Below are positions 12,792-24,500 of a stretch of 64,000 nt of DNA, piece by piece (the first letter of the stretch is position 1; every line of letters starts with the position of its first letter). The notes under the pieces were generated by a model. It was not told the DNA's origin, ran no database searches, and was given only the letters and a program-made list of their open reading frames with translations. Made by a program: the position numbers and the translations under genes. Where the stretch lies: positions 44,430,645-44,494,644 of the forward strand of contig NC_090281.1 of the NCBI RefSeq assembly GCF_037392515.1, given 5' to 3'. This stretch comes from Haliotis asinina (lineage: Eukaryota; Mollusca; Gastropoda; Lepetellida; Haliotidae).

Positions 12792-12965
12792 TTAATATCT
12801 TCCAGAATCTCTCTCATTCCAAAATTCTTTATCATTCCAAGAATCTCTGTCATTACGAGAATTTCTCCGATTCCAGGAATTTCTTTCATTCCAAGATTCT
12901 CTCTCATTTCCATAGTCTCTTCCATGCCAAGAATCCCTGTCATTCCAATGACCTCTCCGATAATC
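12792..12965 (-). repeat. Degenerate 18-bp repeat encoding the Trp-Asn-Arg-rich tail of the PTRH1-like protein
   Basis: In the coding strand, units of about 18 bp encode WNDRDS, WHGRDY, GNERES, WNERNS, WNRRNS, RNDRDS, WNDKEF and WNERDS in a row up to the stop codon. The reading frame stays open throughout, although the unit is imperfect. Confidence 0.8.
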
Positions 12966-15342
12966 CTTGGAATATTTTCCCTTGGACAGTTTCTTCACTT
13001 TGGTCATATATCTGGAAAGGCCTTCATCTTTGACATGCAAGGGCCTTGATAACCTGATGTCCAACTCAATGTCATGTTTGTCTTCAATGTGTGTTATCAA
13101 TGTTTCCATGGCATCCTTGATGGCGCCACCTATGTCACCATATTCCTCATTTGTGAAATCGTCCCACACATACTCGGCTGCTTCCTCGTCCTCAGGTGGA
13201 CAATCTATACCGATGGCAACACTGGTCATTTCCTGCAACACAACAACCGTGAAAACAAACAATAAAAAGCCAGTGAGAAGCATCTCATTTTGCACCTTTG
13301 ACCTCAGTGACAAAGAGGCATGAAATGATAGGCAATCAACAATACACTTGTCAAATTATACTTATTTCATTATTGTTTCTGTGTTAAGGTAAGCTTGGTA
13401 AAAACATCCAGGTTTGTATACAGGTGGAACACTAAAACACTTCAAGCATTTTCCAGGCACCCAACTGTAATTTTCAAGGATTCTTTTGTCAAAAATATTT
13501 TAAATACAGCAAACTAAAATATAGTCGTCCAAAGAAACTAGTAGTATGAACACAACTGTTTTCAAGCATGTTTATTTCACAACCAACAAATTATAAATTA
13601 TTAATACAGGCTATCGTAAATGTCTTCCAGTGAATGTACATGATTAACGCTACACATTGTTATCTGAACAACCATACATGTCTTACTTCTAGATTTCAAA
13701 ATTAAACACAATACTCACATCAGATTTGAGTGTCTCCATCGTGGATGCTACGCCACTATGGCTGAAATATCAACACATTCACTATAATAATAATAGCAAT
13801 ACATGCAGTTATAAAGCTCAACAGTATATGAATATGATATGCTCTGTAAGCTAAAAGAGAGTATATTGCTGGAACTTGTAGCCCTGCCCAAACAAGTACA
13901 CTCATCCCTAGGGCTTCCATGGGTAGTTGTGTACTCAAGTTCGAGTCAGGTTTATCTGTGCTTGTGTCCATTTTCTGGGACTCAAGGACTCGATATGGGG
14001 AAATTTATTTTCATTACTCTAATTACTGGGTTACGTTGACAGATTATCAGCCATGTGCTAAACATGAGTGGCCAGTAACATCTGGTATCATACATCATTT
14101 GACACTTCACTTCTTAAAATGATTAGGTATCTTGATGACACTGAAATTCTCATGAAACTAAATTTATCAATAGAAATAATTAAGTGTAAGTTTGTTTATA
14201 TTTTGTGGTCTTTGATTTTACATTATGATTATAACGGAAAATATAAGTCACATGCCAATATCGAGTCGGGATAAAGTGAGTGTTTACTTGTATGATTGGA
14301 ACACATTTCAAACCTTAAACTGTAATATGGTTTAACAATATGTATGTGTATTACTAAGGTACCAACTTCAATATTATTCATTATAATCATCGTATTGTGC
14401 AATGTCATGCCACATACGCTAAAGTCAAAAGGTATGAATTTTGAGTACTTGGGTCCGAGTCAAGTCTGGCCTCTCGAGTACTTCAGTCCAAAAAGGAACT
14501 CATTGAAGCCCTAATCATCCCTTGAAATGATGCTCTTCACGACACCATAGTTTCAGATAAACTGTGGTGCAATCTCCCATAAAATGGTGATTACATGTCT
14601 TCACATCATCAGTAATAGCAGATCAGCAAATCTGCTGTTGTGGTCAAGTTAATCGTGTTGTAGACTAGAAAAAATTAGAGTGGATCACAATAAGAAAAGT
14701 TTTCATTTTATATATCCTTGTATAATGGAATTTCCGATGCTTTGGAAACATTTATGCGGCTTCATTATTACTTACATGAACAGCAGAACATCGTATTAAC
14801 TAATAAAAGACCATGCTAAAATAAAGACATGCAATCATCTGAGTAATTACAATGTTTGCTGTGATGTAACACACCTCATACTAGGACGAGCAAAAACTGC
14901 CATTCCAAAATGTACAAAAATGTCAGAAACAAATGATAAAATGATCTTGTATGTCCTTTGTTCTGTTCTAGCTATGTGATCAGTGAATGATGACCCTTTG
15001 TACAGTTTTTCAGTTACATCACTGCCTGGTTTCTAAACTTAAATCTTTGGTATATAAGAAAACTGCTCTCCTCTATGAACAAATATGATTAGTCATCATA
15101 TTATACAATGTGTCTCTTTCTCTCCGATTGTATTGACCATTTCAACTACTAAATGGCCTCGTACCTTTCGAAGTCCACTTTGGAGATGTCGAACTCCCCT
15201 TGAGCCATATCTGGCAGAGCATGGATTAAATACACATTCTCCGCTTTCACATCAAAGAAGCGAGCTGGAATAGCAGAATTTTTATAGATTGTGAGAGCTG
15301 AAAATACACAATGAGTCAACCGTTATCAGTCTATAAACATAT

Positions 15343-15387
<45 letters not shown>

Positions 15388-18300
15388 TTCTTCATCTTGT
15401 CAGGTTAAAACTAGATTATTTACAGTGTGCTGCCGATAAAGCTTCAATATTGCAGCAAGCAGCCTCTTCATCATCGTCATCATCCTCCTCAACCTCTTCC
15501 TTCCAAACTCTATCTAACCTCCCTGGGGAGTATACATCTAAGCTGCCTATTGAGAGACAAGGATGTTCTAACAATAGCAACATCAACCTCACTTTCAGGT
15601 ATCGAGTGACTGAGGCCTTGCCCAGGATGACAATGCAAGCCTTGATGCATGTCGGATGTGTTCATACTTCCAAGATCTGGTCAACTAGTGGTAGCATGTG
15701 GTCCTGTACACAGTGCTCGGGTCACAATCAGTTGAAGCTAAGCAATGTCAGGCATTGAGAGTCCTTGGATGGGTGATTGTGTGTGACACCTGCACTCAGG
15801 AGAGTTTCTAGGACTTCAACCTTGCTACACATTCAAGGCTATGTCATATATGTGGTCACACCTTAGGTAAATGAGTTTGTTCAAAATTGCCTGTGTTCAT
15901 CCAGCAGAAAATGGGTACCCGGTGGGATATAGCCTTCTAGCACCTAACAGGCAGCTTGGGTTATACACTCACTTGATTTGATAACACTTGCTCCATTGAT
16001 ATTTACTGGCAACCGTGGTTTGAGAAGATGCATTTCGGTGTAGTTGCCAATGTGCGCTGACGCAGTGAATCCACCTGTGTTGTTGAACATGTGTGCCGTC
16101 CACCTTAGTCGCATTTTCTTGGCTAGAACATTCACAAACTGCATTCCAACACTGTAACGACTTGACTGCATTTCTGGGTTGCCCAGACCAACAATCTGAA
16201 AAAAAGAAATGATTCTGTGTCATAGTTACTGGTATTTGCATTGATTTAGAGACCAATATTCCAGCAGTAAATAATCACTCTTGATTGGGAATTTCACAAT
16301 ATGACCAATTTTTTCTCTTTAACAAACAGTTGTGATGGAATCTGTCTATTACGGACTGGCCTGGGATGACTCATTTGTCCAGATTATGGAGCAGTCCAGA
16401 ATAGACAACTTTTATCCATTATCATAGACACTGTCATGATGAGTTAGTGTATGTTACCTCATATAAGACATGAGGACCATAATGATTAATATTGGAGGGA
16501 CACATCATTTCACTGCAGCTAATAGAAACATTCTTTTTTAACATTTTGAGTAAAATAATCATCTTGTTATAGATACTAACAGTGTTCGTTATGATATAAA
16601 AAAAAGAAAACGAACACAAATTCGCACATTAATGGTCAGCAAAGTCTGTAATAGAACTGTAACAATAAGTTGTCATGTGATCTGTGTTTGTTGTGATTAG
16701 GACTTCAATAGACGCAACGGAGATATTTATTCAATGGACTATTATTTCAGTCAGTTACAAAGCATTGTTCTCACGGCAAATGGACTGTCAGGACTGGTAT
16801 TTTAGTCTGTAATCCATAACTGAGAGAGTCTGAATTGTAAAGCAAGCTTGAGTGATAAACTAAGAAGAATTTTAACAGGACCAAGAGACTAGTCCGCATT
16901 CCGGCTAAAAGAAAGAATCAAGATTTGACAGATCTTACTGTACTGTTTTGTATCCAAATGACCACTTTCATAATAAACAAAATCTTTATACATCTACAAT
17001 GCAAGATATAACTGCCAAAACATAGCAATTCTTGTCACAGAATTTCCTGACTGACATTCACTGTATTACTGTATTATTTTACTGCATTATGCTTACACAA
17101 ACAAATTTATTATGCGACTGAGATGTATGTTTTTCAAGCAATCAGGACTTTTTGATTTCTGTAACAGACAACTGGGCGATTGATATTAGGAGCAACATAT
17201 CACATCATCAGGGTACGAAGCAACCATTCAGTCGCCATGGTCACCCAACCACTGTCATCAAGCCTGACCTCCTGGGCCTGTTTCACAAAGCATATTGATG
17301 AAATTTCATAATTGAAATTTGTTTTAAAAAGGAAGAAATGTAAAAGAACAAAACTCGCTGTTATTGTGAATGCTGATGGATGTTGACATAAGCTGACGGG
17401 AACAGGACAATGTTGCTGTGGATGAACTTTTCAAAGTTGATTTTTCGAGTAGCTATTTACGATTTTGGTAATGTTTGTTTTCTCTGTAAGAAAAGTAAAG
17501 GCAAAGGTGAAAACTGACAGTTATGTTTTGTCAGTATTGTCTGCATGGTATCTGTCAAGTCCATAAAACGGAGACAGAAAGGTAAGTCAGTAGGTATGAT
17601 TAGACAAACACAAATCTGCACTTTTTATGAACTGATATGTAATATGTCATATATTCACAACATTTTCATTCAATTTTCATAATTTATGAAACTTCATGTC
17701 TACACACTGATGGTCACATGACACTCCCCTGATGTGTTTGGGTCTAGTCTTCCGTGGGGATTCGTATTAAAAACGTCTACTGTGTACAGTCTACTGCACT
17801 ACCGAAGTACAAGCTAAGGTGTCTACAGTTGGGTGTTGGCGATAACTAGTATGCAGCGAAAACTTGTCACTAGCCAGTAGACACACTTCTACAGTAATAT
17901 CAACATCAACGCATGTCTGTCAATGCCATGGTCCAGATATAGTTCAGCTATCTAAACATCGGGGTATGCCTTGGCAGGAACACGACGTTTAGCTAGCTGA
18001 ACTAGGTCAAGATACCGACTTGTACATGAATGAATGCTGAATTATACCTTTAATGATCTGCTCCCGACAAAAAAAAATAATAGTCCCTATCTAACCATCT
18101 CGGCTCCCACCATCTCCAACACATTGTTTCAATTCAGAATATATTCAAAACAAAAAGGCTACCAGAAATTTGTTTGTGAGCGATCTTGTCTCGCCAACTT
18201 CTGCCTCCGAGTCGGACTCGGACTCGTCATCTCGAGATGTCAACTGCGGACTACTGGTGCTGGTACAGAATCTGGCTGTAACATCCTGATTAAGACTTCG

Positions 18301-18396
18301 TCGGATGCACGACCCCTTTGCTAAAATACGCGCATCAACTGTAAAAGACCTGATTACTCCAGAAATACAAGAACTTAAAACAACTGTTCGATTCAT
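12792..18396 (-). CDS. PTRH1: PTRH1-type peptidyl-tRNA hydrolase, mitochondrial, with substituted catalytic residues
   Basis: Exons in transcript order: 18396-18163, 16195-15973, 15264-15165, 13761-13719, 13232-12792; phases agree and give 346 residues. Exon 1 (78 residues) is a Ser/Thr/Arg-rich leader, mitochondrial-like, ending NKFL. Exon 2 opens IVGLGNPEMQSSRYSVGMQF, the Pth signature, and has PVNINGASVIK. Exon 3 has FFDVKAENVYLIH; its second possible acceptor (after TATTCCAG) was chosen because spacing then matches bacterial and human Pth. Exon 4 gives SHSGVASTMETLKSD and exon 5 MTSVAIGIDCPP. The family cleaves peptidyl-tRNA. Against E. coli Pth (from memory), Asn10 and Asn68 are kept (Asn84, Asn143), but catalytic His20 is Tyr92, Asp93 is Ala168 and Asn114 is Ser188. 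The last about 55 residues are imperfect hexapeptides like WNDRDS. The human protein is about 214 residues. It could be inactive or repurposed. Confidence 0.82.
13909..14513. mobile_element. Non-autonomous hAT-like element
   Basis: The ends are TAGGGCTTCCATG and, as reverse complement, TAGGGCTTCAATG. The flanks CTCATCCC (13901-13908) and ATCATCCC (14514-14521) match at seven of eight bases, as an 8-bp hAT target duplication would. The inner ends carry ACTCAAGTTCGAGTC and GACTCGG/CTCGAGTAC motifs common in hAT ends. No transposase frame is present. It sits in the PTRH1 intron between exons 3 and 4. Confidence 0.65.
15342..15387. repeat. (ATC)n microsatellite
   Basis: About 15 uninterrupted ATC units, in a PTRH1 intron (minus-strand gene). 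Confidence 0.95.
15690..15800 (+). mobile_element. 5S rRNA-like segment (5S-derived SINE or 5S pseudogene)
   Basis: GAAGCTAAGCAATGTCAGGC followed after a short gap by CCTTGGATGGGTGATTGTG matches the internal promoter of 5S rRNA (AGCTAAGC...GTCGGGC...TTGGATGGGAGACC) in order and spacing. The 5' part (GTGCTCGGGTCACAATC) is only loosely 5S-like, so this is not a functional 5S gene. 5S-headed SINEs (SINE3 class) are known in animals; without other copies here I cannot tell SINE from pseudogene. Confidence 0.55.
16197..18162 (-). other. PTRH1 intron 1, nothing else seen
   Basis: About 2 kb of AT-rich sequence between the leader exon and the Pth-domain exon of the minus-strand gene. No open frame or repeat family was recognised. 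Confidence 0.6.
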
Positions 18397-18595
18397 GATG
18401 AAACGATCACCATGTGCATTTCATAAGACCCAACACGAATGAAACAGACAATCTAATTGGACTGCATGGAATTCTTCACCAGTAACACGTTTTCTGATAG
18501 GTCAATTTTGTTATGGAAATAGAAAAGATCGAAATCCCCGAATCTAAAAATAAATTGCGTACGTGAACTTCCTGTGGCTATAAATAACAAGCAGC
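18397..18595. promoter_or_regulatory. Putative bidirectional promoter, PTRH1 (-) and HSD17B8 (+)
   Basis: Only 199 bp separate the two start codons. It contains an inverted CCAAT box (ATTGG, 18456-18460) and ACTTCCTGT (18567-18575). The latter is the reverse complement of ACAGGAAGT, the ETS/GABP consensus often found in promoters of nuclear genes for mitochondrial proteins. A TATAAATAA near 18580 is too close to the HSD17B8 ATG to be an ordinary TATA box for it. Transcription starts were not observed. Confidence 0.55.
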
Positions 18596-21500
18596 ATGGC
18601 GTCGGGAGTCCTTGCAGGAAGATTAGCTATCGTAACGGGTATCTGGAAATTTTGGGACATTTTAGTTCTATCTTTATTCTAAAGTTGTTTTCTTAACCTT
18701 CAAAAGTTTATGCAATCTTATTTATGAATGCTTCCGATATTATCATGTATTTATCATCGACAACATTTCCTGTGTTATCGGCGTTGGGTGTCGTCTGTTT
18801 TTCGACTCAAATGACATTGGCCGTCTTTGACCTCCACCCGCTTTGATCGAATGAGGCGTATGAATGTGTCAAGTGTCGTTTGATCTCATCGTTTTCCTTC
18901 ACGATAATGTTATCAAACAGTGTGGCAAACATGAGACCAAATGTCACTGTTTGTTTAAATGGTTTGAAAACTTCTTTTGACCTACCTATAAAAAACAGCA
19001 CCACAAAATAAAAAAAAGTGATGTTATCGACCAGTATACTCGTTTTATGCCTTTTCACATTGACTGAGCTCAGAGAATGTCAAGTATATTACAATTTTAG
19101 TCTCAGCAGCAGATATATCAGTGCTTGTTATCCTGAAATACAGTATCAGCATTAGTTCCAAGCAAGTGAGTGACATATCAATATGTTATTACAGCTCTCT
19201 GGCTAGCAGCAGGCCAGTCAAGTGCAGTTACTGCTAAAATATGGTTTTGTTTTTTCTACACTTTTTCAGCTTCGCTGTTTGTGCTCTATTGTTCACTAGT
19301 TTGTGTGAGTTTCATCAATCTCTGTCAATCTCTGTGAACATCCCAAGTGCTTACAATGAGCAAGACAAAACACATTTTGCATCAATCCTTGACTGGACTC
19401 TTCCTTTGTTTCCATGGTTACAGGAGGTGGAAGCGGTATAGGTAAGGCAATATGCCAGGCATTTGCTCGAGAGGGGGCTATACTGGCAGTAGTGGACATC
19501 GACAAGTCCAATGCTGAGGCTACCGTGTCAGGGCTTCCTCAAGGCAGTGAGTAGCTTATGTTACAAGGACTAAACTGCAGTACATGGTTTCATATGTACT
19601 ACAAGCAAAAAGTATGGGAACACCCAAAAATTTGATAGTCATCTATAAATTCACAATTGGTCAGGTGATTTATACTCTAAGGTAAATGCTACTTTTATCT
19701 GCTTAAGGGGTGCTTTAAATGACATGTTTGAACATGCAGTGGAGCAACTGATTCAACATTCATTGAGTTAGAGTGCAATGAAACTGTTTCAAAAAACAGC
19801 TGAAATCAAGGATGCTGAAACACACGACTACCTTGTTTGATTCAAACAACCAAACATAACAGCCTAGTGCATGTGGAAGGCAGAAATTTCCTTTAAATTT
19901 TAGGGTGTTCCCATACTTTTGTTTGTAGAATGCATCTTGGTTTTAAACCGATAGTAACAGATAACTTCCTGTAATTATTACATTCCAACAGTATTTCGTT
20001 CAATCAGCATCAGTAAAACACCCCAATTTGTATAGCATCACATCTCCATTTATCCCAACCAGTTATATCTCAGTCAGTTAAATGTCCCCATCAGTAAAAT
20101 ACCCGTCGCATAAATATTTCCATCAGTAAAATATCCCACTGAGTAAAACATCCCCATCAGTAAAACATCCCACTGAATAAAATATTCCCATCAGTAAAAT
20201 ATCCCACTGAGTAAAACATCCCCATCATTAAAATATCCCACTGAATAAAACATCCTCTTAGTAAAATATCTCCCTGAGTAAAACATCCCCATCAGTAAAA
20301 TATCCCACTGAGTGTAATATCTCCAGCGGTAAAACACCCCTTCAGTAAGACATCCCACCAAGGAAAATATCCCCATCAGTAAAATTTATCACTGAGTAAA
20401 ATATCTTCAGCTGTAAAATATCCCTTCAGTAAGACATCCACTAAGTAAAACATCCCCGTCAATAAAATATCCCACTGAATAAAACATCCTTTGTATAAAA
20501 TATCTCACTGGGTAAAACATCCCATCACTAAAATATCCCACTGAGTACACTATCTCCAGCAGTAAAACACCCCTTCAGTAACACATCCTACTAAGTAAAA
20601 CTTCCCCATCAGTAAAATTTATCACTTAGTAAAACATCCCCATCAGTAAAATGTCCCACTGAGTACACTATCACCAGCAGTAAAACACCCCATCAGCAGG
20701 AAACCCTCAATCAGTAAAAGAAAAGCACTGTAAGTGGACATTTTTACTGGTAAACCCTAGTGAAAATCTGTCAAACAAAACATTGTCAAGCCAAGCAGTT
20801 TAGTCTGTATTTACATTTCCTAGACCATGAACAGAGTACATCTGCCGACAGACTAATGTCATACAAGCACAGTTGGTGTTGTAGTGTTGCACTGATTGAT
20901 TTCACTATTAGCATATTCTTGTCTGCATATGTATTAGTCTTAATGAGGACTAGAGCAGTTAGTGTATTTATTATTGTTGCTAGACACCTGGGTTGTTATG
21001 ATTTACTTGCATTTTCAGTGAATTGGATATTATATTGCCATTGCTAGAGCCAAATATTCATAAATATCTTAGAATTAGTGTTGCGAATCAGAAACCAAAT
21101 CCACTATCAATTATCATACGACTTGTGGTAAACAATTATTGATTATTATCAAAGTATATGTACTGAGGAAAAAAATAAGGGATCACATGAAAGCACAAGT
21201 GTTCCCTTATTGCTTTCCAGGTTCCTTCACAAGGTATTTGATACACAGCTTGTGAAGAAACCATGGACCAAAGGAACTCTTCCTTTCCCATGATCATTTA
21301 TTTTTTCCTGTCAGAATACATTTTTAATGTAACCACCAGTTGACAATGGCAACTCATGTGGTACTTCATGGTAGTTCTTCTTTATCTCGAATAACATTGA
21401 ATCATGCGTGATGCATGGAAATTACCGATGTTGTGCAAATGCAGATGAATGGAAGGGACATAACTCTAAATTTGTTTTTCTTGTTTCATCTGCAGAATCA

Positions 21501-24500
21501 AGTGATGGTTACAAAGAGATTTGCCTCATATTCCCATAAATAAATTTTGGCAAAACGTTTAAATGTAGTTCCTGTGAATATTTAGAGGTGGAATTACACT
21601 GTGCCGACTTTATTAAAACAATACCTGCAGGAAAAAACAGCAAGATGCAAAATTCAAATCGTTTGATTCACACACGTTCATGGCTGAAGTGTACGATCCA
21701 TTACCCATGCCTGAAATGATTCAAAATTAACATTGAGGTGTTTGGTAACGTAAATATGTTGTTCACAGGTCCCTCAGGGCCCATGGGTTGATGCACCCAT
21801 TATAATGTTTACTTGAATTTGTGTGTTAATCATCAAGGAGAGAATTGCAATATGGGCTATCTCCAAGTCAGGCAGGATAATAGGCAACATTCTTAAATAC
21901 ATCATCTGACAGTTACTGTAAGTTGTATGCTTCTCTCGAGGGTAGTATAGTCTGATGTACGCATCTCTGTAGCATTGTTACCCAAGCCAGTAGGTGAGGT
22001 ATACATGAGACCCTATTATCTAAGGGAGAAGCATACAATGTATTTATCTTACCGCCATGTTAAATGTCCAAAATATCATTTTATTTTATTTGGAAGATAG
22101 CTACTGACTATATGACATGTTCACAAAATGGCTCTGCCTCTTGACTGGATTTTGAAAGTTAGTGAAACATATTCTGACAAGCCATAAACTGCCATGAAAA
22201 TGGTTAATTATGTCTGATAAGCTGAATGTGCAAACGAATCCAGGGAGGGGAAACACGGGAGTTTGTTAAAGCATCACTGACTAATGACATTAAAGTATTT
22301 TACATGAAGGTGAGATAAAGGGTCATTATTGTGATAAATTAATTCGTCACGCCGAAGACCTGGAGTCAATTCCCCACATGGGCACAATGTGTGAAGCCCA
22401 TTTTCTCGTGTCCCCCACCTTGATATTGCTGGAATATTGCTGAAAGTGGCGTAAAACTAAACCCACCCACCCAACCCACCATACTCTGACGAACCAGTAA
22501 CATACTCATATGTAACTGAAACTGCAATGAACGATGGTGTCAAAAATTAATGTTAATTTGCATGCATCTTTACTTTCACATAACATATAATATGCTGTAA
22601 ACAATATATCTGAAAGAGTTGAGGAACTAAGCTAAACAGTTTAAACAGTTAGAGGAAAATATGTTTTTTAGTATAGTTACCTGTCATGTTTTACCTGACC
22701 CGTGAAGGTCCCGGGGTAGAATAGGCCTTCAGCAACCCATGCTTGCCATAAAAGGTGACTATGCTTGTCGTAAGAGGCCACTAACGGGATCGGGTGGTCA
22801 GACAAGCTGACTTGGTTGACACATGTCATCGGTTCCCCATTGCGCAGATCGATGCTCATGTTGTTGATCACTGGATTGTCTGGTCCAGACTCGATTATTT
22901 ACAGACCATCGCCATATAGCTGGAATATTGCTAAGTGTGACGTAAAACTAAACTCACTCACTCACTCATGTTTTACCTTAGTATTTTTGTAACATTGCTA
23001 TGTTACATCATCAACTGACTTGTTTTGGTATCAGTTTCCCAGTATTCATTACAGGTATTATATATGCCTCATAGTCAATTCGTTGCAGCCCTAATTTCTG
23101 CATAAAGTTTCACTATGACATTGTGTTCCATTATTGTACAGCAAAGTAAAAATATATTGAAGTGAAATTTTGAATATAGTTTGTCTAACCTTTCTCAAAC
23201 TCAATGTCTCCTTCAGACCAGAAACACCAGGCCTTTACCGCCGACATTGCCTCCTCAGCAGATGTTAACGCCATGATGGCACAAATCAAGAGCCAGTTTT
23301 CGGTGCTGCCATCAGTGGCTGTAAACTCTGCTGGAATTACACGAGACAACTTCCTCATGAAAATGGATGAGAAAAATTTCGACAAGGTCATAGATGTCAA
23401 TTTGAAGGTTTGTAAATGAATTTCGATTCAAAGTATCTTTCAGTTAGAAAAAAAAGCCAAAAATGTAGTGTTGTAAATGGAGGAGTCTTTTAATCTGGTT
23501 ACACTTGTGATTTCCAGCTTCATAGCTGTCATGCTTCACACCCCTTCGTTGTAGCTGTCATGTTCCATACCTCTCTGTTGTAGCTCTCATGTTCCACACC
23601 CCACCATTGTAGCTGTCATGTTTCCCACCCCTCCCCCATAGCTGTCATGTTTCCCACGCCTACCCCTTAGCTGTCATGTTTCCCACCCCTCCCCCATAGC
23701 TGTCATGTTTCCCACCCCTCCCCCATAGCTGTCATGTTTCCCACCCCTCCCCCCTGTAACTGTCATGTTTCCCACCCCGCCACCTGTAGTTGTCATGTTT
23801 CTCACCCCTCCCCTGTAATTGTCATGTTTCCCACCCCTTCCCCCTTTATCTGTCATGTTTCCCACCCCTCCCCATTAGCTGTCATGTTTCCCACCCCTCC
23901 ACCTGTAGTCGTCATGTTTCCCACCCCTCCACCTGTAGTCGTCATGTTTCCCACCCCTCCCCCATAGCTGTCATGTTTCCCACCCCTGCCGTTGTAACTG
24001 TCATGTTTCCCCATGCACCTGTCATGACCCATCCTCCTATATCTTTTATGTTTAGCACCCCTCCCCTTGTAGACCCGTGATGGTCCAAGGTAGAATAGGC
24101 CTTCATCAACCCATGCTTGGTGTTGAAGATGACTGTGCTTGTTGTAAGAGGCGACTAACTGAATGGGGTGGTCAGACTGACTGACTTGGTTGAAACATGT
24201 CACCAGTTGTGCAGACCGCTGCTCATGCTGTTGATCACTGGATTGTCTAATCCAGACTCGATTATTTACAGACCACCGCCATATGTCTGGAATATTGCTG
24301 AGTTTGGCGTACAATAAACACAGTCACTCCCCATGTAGCTATGTAATGGATAATTTATGGTTGATATTTCTCCCCTTATCAGGGCACATTCCTGTTGAAC
24401 CAGGCAGTTGGCAGATGCATGATGGAGGGCAAGGTGGACAATGGTTCTATCATCAATATATCCAGCATCGTTGGCAAGGTAACCATGGCATGGCTTCTGT

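Noticed and set aside
13233-13313. 173-residue secreted protein starting at 13313 (minus) with a signal-like hydrophobic start
   Set aside because: The hydrophobic part is translated intron; the real exon starts at 13232 after a TTGTTGTGTTGCAG acceptor and continues the Pth domain.
15265-15297. Longer PTRH1 exon 3 using the upstream acceptor at 15298
   Set aside because: It keeps frame but adds 11 residues between the NG motif and VYLIH, where the family has a fixed spacing; the nearer acceptor matches exactly.
23734-24080. Cys/Pro/His-rich open frames in HSD17B8 intron 3
   Set aside because: Translated minisatellite units on both strands.
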